Shown one piece after another: positions 55,201-63,420 of a stretch of DNA of 64,000 bases. How positions within the stretch are numbered: the stretch's first letter is position 1; each line of letters opens with the position of its first letter. This DNA comes from Streptomyces sp. NBC_01750. GTDB taxonomy: Bacteria; Actinomycetota; Actinomycetes; Streptomycetales; Streptomycetaceae. Where the stretch lies: the NCBI RefSeq assembly GCF_035918095.1, contig NZ_CP109137.1, positions 2,668,001 through 2,732,000 on the forward strand. The letters run 5' to 3'. A program made the translations under genes and the position numbers. Under the pieces are notes generated by a model that was not told where the DNA came from, searched no databases, and saw nothing but the letters and a program-made list of their open reading frames with translations.

Positions 55201-55742
55201 TCCTCGTTCAGCGGGTCGGTGAAGTCATGGACGAGGACACCACCCTCATCCCTCCCCCGCCAGAACTCGACCAACTCCCGCGCACCATCATGCGAAAGCG
55301 GAACCTGGAAAAGCGGGTTGTGCCGCTTATCAAAAAGCAGCCGACCCGCCTGCCCCCGCCCCAGCTCCTCGAACGCCTTCTCCAGCCACCCCCGGTACGT
55401 CGGATCCTCGTCCGACTCCACGTACGCGTCGTACCGCGACTCCGCCAGCTCCCGCCGGTCACCGTCCGGCCCCGTCAGATACGGCTCCGGGATCAGCCGG
55501 TTGTCCTCGCAGAACCGTACGAACACAGTCCCCAGCACCCACGCCACCGCGACCTGCGTGACCCGCTCGTCCAGCCACGACGTCCACGTCGCCGCCGTAC
55601 GCCCGAGCTTGCGCGCCTGGTCGTACTCGGCCCTCAGCCGCGCGCCAACATCACCCAGCGCCTTCACCTGGCGTCCAAGGTCGGTCTCGACCGCCTTGAC
55701 CTGCTGCTTCAGGTCGTTCAACAGAGCCTTGCGGTCGATCAC
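52131..55742 (-). CDS. pglX: BREX-2 DNA adenine-specific methyltransferase PglX
   Basis: The 1203-aa N6-adenine methyltransferase has the SAM motif MIDPTCGSGHFVLGAF near residue 243 and the catalytic NPPY (VVGNPPYITV) near residue 379. A target-recognition region follows, then a helical C-terminal half. PglX modifies host DNA (or phage DNA in the Pgl model) and sets self/non-self for BREX. It starts at a GTG overlapping the pglW stop (GTGA). A G6-A-G4 stretch of the coding strand lies at 54964-54954 (RLWGEGQ). The part over about 53490-54200 is visibly richer in A+T than the rest. Confidence 0.93.
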   Translation of the reverse strand: MIDRKALLNDLKQQVKAVETDLGRQVKALGDVGARLRAEYDQARKLGRTAATWTSWLDERVTQVAVAWVLGTVFVRFCEDNRLIPEPYLTGPDGDRRELAESRYDAYVESDEDPTYRGWLEKAFEELGRGQAGRLLFDKRHNPLFQVPLSHDGARELVEFWRGRDEGGVLVHDFTDPLNEDGTEGWDTRFLGDLYQDLSEAARKTYALLQTPEFVEEFILDRTMNPAVREFGYEELKMIDPTCGSGHFVLGAFRRLVRLWGEGQPGKDAHERVAAALKSVHGVDVNPFAVAIARFRLLVAAMAAGGVRTLAKAAKYDWQVSLAVGDSLIKSRRSQQGNLFGGVDEDFVDELAEFKYATEDLHEYPDVLQPGQYHVVVGNPPYITVKDKTLNVLYRELYPACAGKYALSVPFAQRFFELAKRGDAEGRGYGMVGQITANSFMKREFGAKLIEGYFGHTVELTEVIDTSGAYIPGHGTPTVILVGRQRGGDGRSPVIRTVRSVQGEPSAPDNAEEGLVWQAILEQIDKPGSVSQWVSVDDLERARYFGKQPWVLADGGLEMVEQLQAAAVKKLAELTESSGFSAITGDDDLYSFPRPLAAWVPVHGAPMRPFLEGDQIRDWVSLPGVDAIYPIGTNRTDRELLESRALWPGRHILRNTLYFGQTKEQRGIPWSNYAYYKEDRLNADRLITFAFVATCNHFVLDRGGKVFNRSAPVIKLREEAGEEEYLRLLGLLNSSAAGFWLKQVSQSKGNGGIGGGISDEFWEHRFEFTGTKLEEFPLPAGYPTKLGTALDDLAQQLIAVSPATVAAQAIPTATTLREAASRWELTRARMVALQEELDWQVYSLYNLQSEDLRVSNDPDDPNMPALNLGERAFEIVLARRVAAGEASGEWFKRHGSTPITELPAQWPAAYRQIVQKRIDAIESNRAIGMVERPEYKRRWAAEGWDALQEKALRSWLLERMENRDLWSDENGQPTILTLARLTDALSRDEDFVSVAKLYAPRKELAKVVAELISDEHVPFLSALRYKPAGLKKRADWEEVWDLQRKEDAAPDEPAKRKIRDSIPVPPKYTSADFLRPSYWRARGKLDVPKERFISYGQANAATPELYGWAGWDHREQAQALATYFTNTALSTEEITPFLAGLLELQPWLSQWHNEFDMLYSGSPADFFAGYRQQKQGEHGLTDDDLRGWRPPAATRGRRAAVKQ

Positions 55743-58700
55743 TTTGCGTCTCCCTCGACACCACTGGCACTAGCCACAACCTCGCCGGACCCGCGATGGG
55801 CGTTGCCCACCCACGTGTCCGGAAGCTGAATCCACTCCCCCAGGCCGGCCTGGTACGGCACGGCCACCTGCCCGAGCCGGGGCTCGCGCGAGGGGTCGCT
55901 CTGCGGGACCAGGAGCCACAGCCCCCGCCCGCCCCGCCGGGCCGCCGACGCCAGCCGGTCCAGGACGCCCATCGCGTCGTACCGCGCGAACACCCCGGCT
56001 TCCGTCAGCAGAACAGGCCCGGCCCCGCCACCACCGTTGCCCAGCAGCTCCGCGATCCGGGGCTCCACCGCGCCCCACGCCGTCCGCGCGTACTCCGCGA
56101 ACCGCACCGCGCCCTTCGAGCCCGGCTCGGCGGCGTCCGCCTTGAGCAGGGTCTCCCAGGTGGGCTTGGTGCCCGGCGTCACCTGCGCGTGCAGGGCCTC
56201 CAGGAACAGCTCGGTCACCGACACCGCCCGCGTGCCCAGTCGCCCCGCACCCAACTCCCGTACCGCGTCCCGCACCAACTGCTGCCGTACGGTCAGCACC
56301 CGGTACCCGTCCCGGCGGGCCGACGCGAGGAGCCGTTCCTCCGCACGTACCGCACCCGCGAGCTGCGGGTCGTCGGCGTACCGCGTCACCGCACCCGTAC
56401 GCGTCGACTGCCGCCACGCACCTGTAGTCAGGTAGCTCGACGCGTCGTCCACTCGCGTCGGCAGGTAGCGCAGCACGCCCTCGCGTTCGTGCATGCTGAG
56501 CGACAGTTCGAAGCCGGCGTCGCGCAACGCCTTGGTGAGCGGGCCGCCCGTCGGCAGTTCGTGGTGCGTGCCGCCACGCCCGTCAGGAGCGACCATCTCC
56601 GGGAAGCGAGCACGGACCCGCTCGTGCACGGCCTCGCCGGTCAGGCCCGGCTGCTGCCCCTCCGGCATACCCGGGATCCAGCGGACGAGCCCGGCCTGCG
56701 TGAGGCGCAACGCCCTGACGAGCGACAGGTCCCGCGGGTAGATCTCCAGGCGTGGCGTGGCGGCGGCGTTCACGGACGCCGCCGCCGCCAGCTCCACCAT
56801 GCGGCGCTCGTCCCAGTCCACCGCGCCCGGCGGCACCGTCAGCGCGCCCAGTTCGGCGAGCACGGTCGCCGCCGTCGGCAGGGTGTCCAGCCTGGCGAGC
56901 CGGTCGGCCGTCTTGCCGAGGCGGGTCGCGTACTCCAGCAGGCCGGGCGCGGTCGGGGTGTCCGGGCCGTCGTTCTCTCGTACGTCGAGGGCGAGCAGGC
57001 CGGCGCCCAGGGACTCGTCCGTCGCCTTGCGGTTCGGCTGGTGCTGGAACTCGGCCTCCTGCGGGGCCAGTTGCTCTACCTCGACCACGGCCCGTACGGC
57101 TGCGAGCGCCATCGCGCGCCGCTGCTCGCGCCCCGCGAGGTGCGTGCCGCGCCGGACCGCCAGGGCGTCCGCGATCTCCACCGCAGAGGCGACCCGGCCC
57201 ATGCTCAACAGCAGGTCGATGATCTCCTCGCGCAGTGCCTGAACGGCGGGCTCCGCCTTCCAGCGCTTGCGCTCGTCCTTGAGCATCTGCGGGATACGAC
57301 CCTGGCTCAGCCCAAGGCCCTCCGCGACATCCTTCTGCTTCGGCCAGACCCCGATGTCGGGCAGCACGCCGTGCTCGTCGGGCAGGCGCAGCAACAGCCG
57401 TACCATCTCGGCCTTGTTGCGGTTGGAGCCGTTGTTGTTGACGGCGGGTACGAAGACGGTGGCGAGGGTGTCGAGGCTGACGGAGCGGAGTATGCGGGGC
57501 GACAGTGCGCTCGCCGAGGCGCCCGTGGCGAGCTCGCCGACGAGGGCGGACTCGGCTGCGGTGAGCTGCTCCAGCTCCTCCTTGGCCTCGGCTCGGCCCT
57601 TCGGTGTGAGCGGTGAGACGGGGATCTCGCGCAGCCGCTCGCCCCACTCGCGCTGCCGCTGCTGGACCTCGTTGCGGGTCTTGGCCCCCAGTCCGGGGGC
57701 GTTGACGAGCTTGCGGCGGCTGTAGTCGAGCAGTTCGCCGACCGTCGTGATGCCCAGGCCGTACAGGAAGGACTGGGCGGCGGGCGTGAGGCCTGAGACG
57801 GTGAGCGGGGTGTCGCGGGTGACCTCGGCGGCGAGGCGGTCGCGCTGCTGCTCGGCGGTCTCCGGCTCGGCGTCCGCGATCGCCGCCGCGGCGGCGCCCT
57901 CGGCCGGTGTCCCCTCCTCCGTGGCCGTAGCGGCCGGGTGACGGGAACGGTGGCTGGACGGGACGGTCTGGGAGGCGTCGAGGAAGACCTTGCGCCAGGC
58001 GTCCCGCATCGGCTTCAGCTCGGGGAACCGCCGGCCGGCGTCGCGGTGCAGGGCCTTCTGGAAGAAGGCGACGAGACCGTCGCGTACGGCCGGGTCGAAG
58101 GCCTCGGCCGCGATGGTCGGGTACGTCCACTCCTTGGCGTCGGTCATACGGGGCAGGACGCTGCCGTCTCCCCACTTGGGCAGCTCGCCGGAGGCCATCT
58201 GGTGCAGGGTGACGGCGACGGCGTACCGCTCGGCGTGCGAGTCGTACGAGCCGCGGGTGATGACGTCGACGAAGGGGTCGAGGTAGCCGTCGGTGCCCGC
58301 GTTGGTGCTCTTCGCCGGGTAGCCGGCGAGGGAGAAGTCGATGAGGACGAGTTCACGGGTGCGGTTGGGGCGGATACGGATGGCGATGTTGTCGGGCTTG
58401 ATGTCGCGGTGCCAGACGCCCTCGCCCTCCAGGAAGTCGACGGCTCCGAAGAGGTAGTCGCCGTAAGCCTCCAACTGGTCCACCTGGAGGCGGCCGTTGT
58501 CGCGGAGCTGGCGGGCGACCGTCTCCTCACGGCGGCGCGGGCGGCCCGCGCCCTCGGTGCTCTGCCCGTTGTCGTCGCGCTCGTCGCCGACGTACTCCAG
58601 TGCCAGGACGGTACGGCCGCCGATGTGCAGCGGTTCGGGTTCGACGAGGCGGATGATGCCGGAGTGGGGGCGCAGGCGTCCCATGGCCTCGGCCTCGCGG

Positions 58701-60436
58701 GCGAGGATCTCGCTGCGGCTGTCGGAGAGGGCGACCTTCAGGACGGCCAGCGGGCGGGTCCTGCGGGCTTCGGCCTGAAGGTCGCGGACGAGGAAGGCGC
58801 GGCTGGTGGAGCCGGTGCCCAGGCGGCGGCGGATCTCCCACCGGCCGGCGAACACGTCTCCGGCGACGGCCTCCAGCGGGTCCTTGTCGGCGGCGGTCTC
58901 GTCGTCCTCGTCGGCCGGCCCCTCCGTAGCGGTGGCCGCCTGGGCCGGGGCAGTGAGGGAGTCCTCGACGACCTCCAGCAGTTCCAGGAACTCGTCCACG
59001 CTGGACAGGCGTTGGCCCGGCCGGTAGGCGGTGGCGGCCTGGACCAGCTCGTCCACGTCCTCCGACAGTCCGTCCACCAGGGAGCTGGGGCGCAGGCCCT
59101 CGCCCGCCTCCAGGCGGGCCAGCAGCTCGGCCTGGCTGGCGGCCGGCGCCTTGCCGGTGACCAGCAGGTAGGTGAGGACGCCGAGTCCGTACACGTCGAG
59201 GTGGACCGGGTCGGGGTTGAGGGCGGTGAGTTCCGGGGCGAGGTAGGCGTCGGCGTCGTCGGCCAGGTGCATCGCGGACAGGGCGGTCGGCGCGAAGCGG
59301 GTCATGCCCTGGCCCTGGGAGGAGTCGCCGCTGCGCTGGGTGGCGATCTGCCAGTCGGAGATCTGGAGGTGCGGGGTGAGCCAGGCGGCCTCCTCCCCCA
59401 CGGCCCGGCCCTTCCCGCCGCGCGGCCGGGGGACGACGAGCACGGAGCGGGCGGCGAGCGCCCGGTGGTGGATACGGCTGGAGTGCGCGGAGCGCATGGT
59501 CTCGGCGATCTGGCGGACCAGTGCCATCCGGCCGAGGATGTCCAGCTTCTCGCCGTACTGGACCAGGTACTCGTCCAGCTTCAGGGTGTCCGGGTGGTAG
59601 TCGAAGATCAGCGCGGGGCCGGCGGCGTGCCCGGAGGGGAAGTACTGCTTGAGCTCGACCACGCCCGGGTGCTTGAAGCGGCCCAGCACCGCGGCTTCGC
59701 GCCGGGCGGCGTTCTCGACGGACTGGCGCAGGGAGGCGTCGGAGCCGCGCTCGCTGAGGTAGATGCGGACGCGGGCGGCCTCGGGGAGGTCGCTGTGGCG
59801 GGCGAGGTAGTCCGCCCAGGTGGGCCCGGAGTCGAAGGACTTCCGCTCCAGCTCGTACGGGCCGACCTTGTACTGCGCGTCGCTCTTGCGGATGCCGATG
59901 TTCTTGAGGGCCGCCTCGATCTCGCGCGAGCCGATCGCGGTGACGCGGCGCCGCTCGTCACGCGGAGGCTGCCCCAGCATCTCGACCAGCTCGTCGACGG
60001 TGTACACGCCGTTCTGGTCGTGGGCGGGCAGGCGTACTCGAAGGCTGTTGTCCGTGAAGCAGACGGCCTCCGCGACCCAGACCCGCTTGCCGCCGGGCAG
60101 CGCGAGCAGGCCGGCCAGTTCCTTGGCCTTGCGGTTGACCAGGTGCAGCGGGTTGCCGTGCGTACGGCGGCGGCCGCCGGGTGTGGTCTGCACCCAGGTG
60201 CCGTTCTCGGAGGCGACCGAGCCGTGCCAGTCCTTCAGTTCGATCATGCAGACGCCGCCGGGGGCGACGACCAGCAGGTCCACCTCGCGGACGTGTCCGG
60301 TGTTCGCGGTGAAGGTGAAGTTCGACCAGGCACGCCAGGGGTCGGAGTCCGACAGCTTCTCCCGGATCGCGTCCAGGCCACGGCGTTCGTGATCGAACTC
60401 GGACTGGGTGACCGTGACCCACCGGCCTTCCCGCAT
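55739..60436 (-). CDS. pglW: BREX-2 serine/threonine kinase PglW
   Basis: The 1565-aa protein has an N-terminal NERD nuclease-related domain (residues 10-130: VREVDLLVVAPGGVCMIELK), a degenerate kinase lobe (HHRALAARSV near 320 and ISDWQIA, lacking the HRD Asp and DFG), and a second, intact kinase (GTGSTSRAF, VLKVALSD, HRDIKPDNIAI near residue 675, VLIDFSLAG). A long C-terminal region has a helix-hairpin-helix-like stretch (LYGLGITTVGELLDYSRRKL) and an HTH-like VAEGLGLSQGRIPQML. In S. coelicolor its kinase activity is needed for phage growth limitation. First gene of pglW-pglX; GAAGAGG precedes the ATG. Confidence 0.93.
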   Translation of the reverse strand: MREGRWVTVTQSEFDHERRGLDAIREKLSDSDPWRAWSNFTFTANTGHVREVDLLVVAPGGVCMIELKDWHGSVASENGTWVQTTPGGRRRTHGNPLHLVNRKAKELAGLLALPGGKRVWVAEAVCFTDNSLRVRLPAHDQNGVYTVDELVEMLGQPPRDERRRVTAIGSREIEAALKNIGIRKSDAQYKVGPYELERKSFDSGPTWADYLARHSDLPEAARVRIYLSERGSDASLRQSVENAARREAAVLGRFKHPGVVELKQYFPSGHAAGPALIFDYHPDTLKLDEYLVQYGEKLDILGRMALVRQIAETMRSAHSSRIHHRALAARSVLVVPRPRGGKGRAVGEEAAWLTPHLQISDWQIATQRSGDSSQGQGMTRFAPTALSAMHLADDADAYLAPELTALNPDPVHLDVYGLGVLTYLLVTGKAPAASQAELLARLEAGEGLRPSSLVDGLSEDVDELVQAATAYRPGQRLSSVDEFLELLEVVEDSLTAPAQAATATEGPADEDDETAADKDPLEAVAGDVFAGRWEIRRRLGTGSTSRAFLVRDLQAEARRTRPLAVLKVALSDSRSEILAREAEAMGRLRPHSGIIRLVEPEPLHIGGRTVLALEYVGDERDDNGQSTEGAGRPRRREETVARQLRDNGRLQVDQLEAYGDYLFGAVDFLEGEGVWHRDIKPDNIAIRIRPNRTRELVLIDFSLAGYPAKSTNAGTDGYLDPFVDVITRGSYDSHAERYAVAVTLHQMASGELPKWGDGSVLPRMTDAKEWTYPTIAAEAFDPAVRDGLVAFFQKALHRDAGRRFPELKPMRDAWRKVFLDASQTVPSSHRSRHPAATATEEGTPAEGAAAAAIADAEPETAEQQRDRLAAEVTRDTPLTVSGLTPAAQSFLYGLGITTVGELLDYSRRKLVNAPGLGAKTRNEVQQRQREWGERLREIPVSPLTPKGRAEAKEELEQLTAAESALVGELATGASASALSPRILRSVSLDTLATVFVPAVNNNGSNRNKAEMVRLLLRLPDEHGVLPDIGVWPKQKDVAEGLGLSQGRIPQMLKDERKRWKAEPAVQALREEIIDLLLSMGRVASAVEIADALAVRRGTHLAGREQRRAMALAAVRAVVEVEQLAPQEAEFQHQPNRKATDESLGAGLLALDVRENDGPDTPTAPGLLEYATRLGKTADRLARLDTLPTAATVLAELGALTVPPGAVDWDERRMVELAAAASVNAAATPRLEIYPRDLSLVRALRLTQAGLVRWIPGMPEGQQPGLTGEAVHERVRARFPEMVAPDGRGGTHHELPTGGPLTKALRDAGFELSLSMHEREGVLRYLPTRVDDASSYLTTGAWRQSTRTGAVTRYADDPQLAGAVRAEERLLASARRDGYRVLTVRQQLVRDAVRELGAGRLGTRAVSVTELFLEALHAQVTPGTKPTWETLLKADAAEPGSKGAVRFAEYARTAWGAVEPRIAELLGNGGGGAGPVLLTEAGVFARYDAMGVLDRLASAARRGGRGLWLLVPQSDPSREPRLGQVAVPYQAGLGEWIQLPDTWVGNAHRGSGEVVASASGVEGDAK

Positions 60437-60945
60437 GCCTCTTCCCCGCTCCTCGTGTCCCGCAAGGGCGACCGTTCCCCGTGGTCAGACCCTTGACGCA
60501 AATCCTAGTGGCTGGCCGTGCCATGAAAAGAGACGGTGAAGGACGGGAGTATGGAACATTCCCCCCTTATCCCCCAACTCCGGTGACTTGTGGCGCGTGG
60601 ACCACCAATATCCTGGAGCCTCGCCCACCCCCTCAGGTGAAAATGCGCAAACTCCACACAGTCGATGTCACCGCGATCGACGCCGTTTCGCCCCCCGGCG
60701 CCATCGCGTCCGGCGCCCGGGCGGAGACACCGCGGCGTCCAAAATCGATCTGCGTCAACTGGCGCGTGCACTAACGTGGTTACCTGCTGCGCACCTTCCC
60801 GGAGGGTACGTCGGCGGTGTTTTAGGTGCCGGTCCTCGGCGATGAGCGACGAGTGGTCTCCACCGCGTGCCACACGCGGTGTGACTGCGGATGCCCGGTA
60901 GGGCGATCCCTGCCATTCCCAGCTCACGCTCAGGAGTGGAAACCG
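60437..60945. other. divergent intergenic region upstream of pglW
   Basis: These 509 bp hold no convincing gene. On the minus strand TAGGAT (60507-60502), 66 bases before pglW, matches the Streptomyces -10 consensus, but no good -35 lies 17 bases upstream. The other half should carry the promoter of the small membrane peptide gene. Confidence 0.4.
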
Positions 60946-61074
60946 ATGAACCCCGTTGAGTACAAGCTTGCACGTCGTGACCGGATTCGTCAGATTCTGG
61001 TCGACGTCACGGTGGGAGTCATCACCAATCTGCTGGTGACGGCCCTTACCGTGGTAGCGCGCCTGGTCTTCTGA
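60946..61074 (+). CDS. 42-aa membrane peptide
   Basis: The ATG at 60946 is preceded by CAGGAGTGG at 60931-60939. The product has a charged N-terminus (KLARRDRIRQ) and one transmembrane helix (VGVITNLLVTALTVVARLVF). It lies between pglW and the convergent DUF2075 gene. The clean Shine-Dalgarno sequence and ideal membrane-helix pattern make it likely to be expressed. The function is unknown; single-helix peptides beside defence genes can be toxins or membrane effectors, but nothing proves that here. Confidence 0.6.
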   Translation: MNPVEYKLARRDRIRQILVDVTVGVITNLLVTALTVVARLVF

Positions 61075-61126
61075 CCGGCAGGTGGCGGGCCCGGGCGCCC
61101 GCCACTCCACCTACTGGTCCACCGTT

Positions 61127-63244
61127 TCAGAAAAGACGCATCTCTCCGGGCGGAGTGTCCTTCTTCTGACGCTTCCTGCGGCGGCGCCCTCCTCGGCCGG
61201 GACGGGGCAGATGTGGCTGTCGCGCCTGCTCCGGCAGACTCTCCCAGGTGGGTCGCAGACCGTGGATCTCGACGTCGCCGACGAGCCCCTTCAGGTAGTC
61301 CCGGGTCTCCTCGTCCGTGGAGTAGAGCACGGTCGCCCGGCTCGCCCTGGTCATCAGCACGTGGTACGCGTGCCGGACGAGGCGGGCGAACTCGTCATCT
61401 TCCACGCTCTTCGGCTTCACCCTGGGATCGAACGACCCGGGAACGGCGACCCGCTTGACGCCCGCTTCCTTGTCCGCCGTCTCCTTGCCCCGGCGGAACA
61501 CCCAACGGTCGCCCCGGCGCACCATGTCCTCGCCCATGATCACGCCGCACCAGTCCCACTCCAGGCCCTGCGCGGTGTACACACAGCCGATCTGGCCGAG
61601 ACCGTTCTCGTGCACGGACCAGATCTTGGAAGGCGGGACGGTCTTGTTCTCGCAGAAGGAGTCGCTGTCCGCGTTCCACGGCCGGTGCCAGTCACCGATC
61701 CGGACGTCGGGCTCAAGTCGCTTCTCCTTGCCCAGGGGCTTCGTCCAGGGCCAGCAGTATCCGGCGACCATGCGCGCGGATGCTCCCGCCCCGGCCTCGG
61801 AACGGATGATCCGCTCGAGTTCCTCCGGGCTGTCCACGACCTCGACATGCATCAGTCCGTCCGGGGTCCACAGCTCCGGCTCCGCGTCGGACACTCCCAG
61901 CGCGCCGCGCACCCAGCGGATGTAGGCGTCGCTGCCGCCGCACCGGAACTGTTCCCGCAGGCTGCTACGGACCAGGTGGGCGTCGTAGCGCCGTGCCGCG
62001 TCCTCCACGAGAGCGGCGGTGCCGACCTCCTGCGGGCGCACGGACTGACCCTCGTCGAGGAAGAACACCGTCAACCGGGAGGCGTCGAGGAGCTCGTCCA
62101 CCTGAGGCTTGGTGCCCCAGTCCTCGGGTTTCCAGAAGCGGTTGGTGGAGCGGTCGCGCAGGCGGTGGGCCTCGTCGCAGATCAGCACGTCCAGCGGCGG
62201 GTCGGGCGGGGTGACGAAGTTGCTGAAGTAGGTGAAGGTCTCCTTGAACTCCCGGTCGCCGAAGCCGACATGCTCCTGCAGCGCGCCGTTGAAGGCCCTG
62301 CTACCGCTCGCGTACTTGACCGTGCGACCCTCCGCCTCCAGTTCGGCCTTGAGCTGGAGGCCGATGGCGCTCTTGCCCGTGCCGGCACCGCCCGTGACGA
62401 GGAACACCACCCGTCGCTCGTCGGGGAGGAGCGCGGGCCGCCGGGGATCGGGAAGCACCTTGGCGGCAGTGTCGAGGATCTGGTCCGCGACCTTCTTCTG
62501 ACGGCCGCGCAGGGTGAAGACCGTGTCCTCGCCGCTGGAGCGGATCATGGCGTCGAGCAGCGGGGTGTTGCGCAGGCCCATGCTCCGTAACAGGATCTCG
62601 GCCGCCGAGTCGGCACCGTCGTCGGCGAAGCTGCTCCGCAGGTCCGACAGCAGTTGGGCGCGGCGGTCGCTGGTGTAGACACGGGCGTAGGAACCGGTCG
62701 GCGCGTCCACGCCGACCAGCGGGAGCACCGCGGCGTCGGTGGCGTTGTGCAGATAGGCGAAGCCGCCGCACTCGTAGTCCAGTCCGTGCAGCGGCCCTCT
62801 GTCACTTGTGAACGCCTCGTAGTATTCGCGCAGTTGCAGCGCGGGATGCTTCTTCTCCCCCATACCGGGGACATGCACCAGTTCCGCGGTGGCTCGCTCC
62901 ACCCGGGTCACCGTCGACCAACGCTTCAGCTCGACGAGTTGGACGGACAGCCCGTTCTCTTTGGGATGATGCCCCACGAGGACGACGTCGATGAGCCGCG
63001 GGTCCCCAGCGCGGTCGGTCTCGTCGAGCGTGGCCGCGCACTCGACGACCATCTCGACGTTCCCACGGTCGGCGGCGATCAGATCTTCGGCAAGATGAAC
63101 CAGGCTCTCTGCCCAGGCGGAACGTTCAGGCAACGAAGCGTCGGTGCTGAGGAAGTGCTTCCACCTCGCGGCGAGGTGGGGCACCATACGGCGTCTTGAG
63201 TTCAGGTTCAGCAGATCTCGCGCTGCCAGTTTCAGCAGGAGCAT
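61127..63244 (-). CDS. DUF2075-type helicase with an N-terminal PD-(D/E)xK-like region
   Basis: The protein is about 705 aa. The N-terminal region has RLIDVVLVG and then VQLVELKRW near residue 105, a D...ExK pattern as in PD-(D/E)xK nucleases. The DUF2075 helicase core follows with Walker A TGGAGTGKSAIG near 288, DEAH box LICDEAHRLRD near 358 and late motifs VYTAQGLEWDWCGVI and HVLMTRASRATVLYST. A basic tail (GRRRRKRQKK) ends the protein. The start is the ATG at 63244 or the GTG at 63250. Codon 219 (62590-62588) is TTA, so expression may depend on bldA. A paralogue follows directly upstream. Such nuclease-helicase fusions are frequent in defence islands. Confidence 0.82.
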   Translation of the reverse strand: MLLLKLAARDLLNLNSRRRMVPHLAARWKHFLSTDASLPERSAWAESLVHLAEDLIAADRGNVEMVVECAATLDETDRAGDPRLIDVVLVGHHPKENGLSVQLVELKRWSTVTRVERATAELVHVPGMGEKKHPALQLREYYEAFTSDRGPLHGLDYECGGFAYLHNATDAAVLPLVGVDAPTGSYARVYTSDRRAQLLSDLRSSFADDGADSAAEILLRSMGLRNTPLLDAMIRSSGEDTVFTLRGRQKKVADQILDTAAKVLPDPRRPALLPDERRVVFLVTGGAGTGKSAIGLQLKAELEAEGRTVKYASGSRAFNGALQEHVGFGDREFKETFTYFSNFVTPPDPPLDVLICDEAHRLRDRSTNRFWKPEDWGTKPQVDELLDASRLTVFFLDEGQSVRPQEVGTAALVEDAARRYDAHLVRSSLREQFRCGGSDAYIRWVRGALGVSDAEPELWTPDGLMHVEVVDSPEELERIIRSEAGAGASARMVAGYCWPWTKPLGKEKRLEPDVRIGDWHRPWNADSDSFCENKTVPPSKIWSVHENGLGQIGCVYTAQGLEWDWCGVIMGEDMVRRGDRWVFRRGKETADKEAGVKRVAVPGSFDPRVKPKSVEDDEFARLVRHAYHVLMTRASRATVLYSTDEETRDYLKGLVGDVEIHGLRPTWESLPEQARQPHLPRPGRGGRRRRKRQKKDTPPGEMRLF

Positions 63245-63420
63245 GGACACGAGGTGGATCCCCCAGGGCACGAGTGACTCGTGCGGATGGGGGCATGTCC
63301 ACGTGGGAAGCCCGTCGGGCCGCAATGACGCCTGGGATCTTAAGGAAGTGAAGGCCCTCCCAACGCATATGACACATCGGTCGGCTGGAAGCACGGCCAT
63401 CATGGCCGGATATCACGCGC

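Noticed and set aside
57938..60496. Plus-strand frame of 852 codons opposite pglW
   Set aside because: Shadow of the kinase gene; no motif and no Shine-Dalgarno sequence.
60502..60530. A full -35/-10 promoter for pglW
   Set aside because: The TAGGAT -10 is good, but the expected -35 reads CTTTTC at 17-base spacing, too far from TTGACR.
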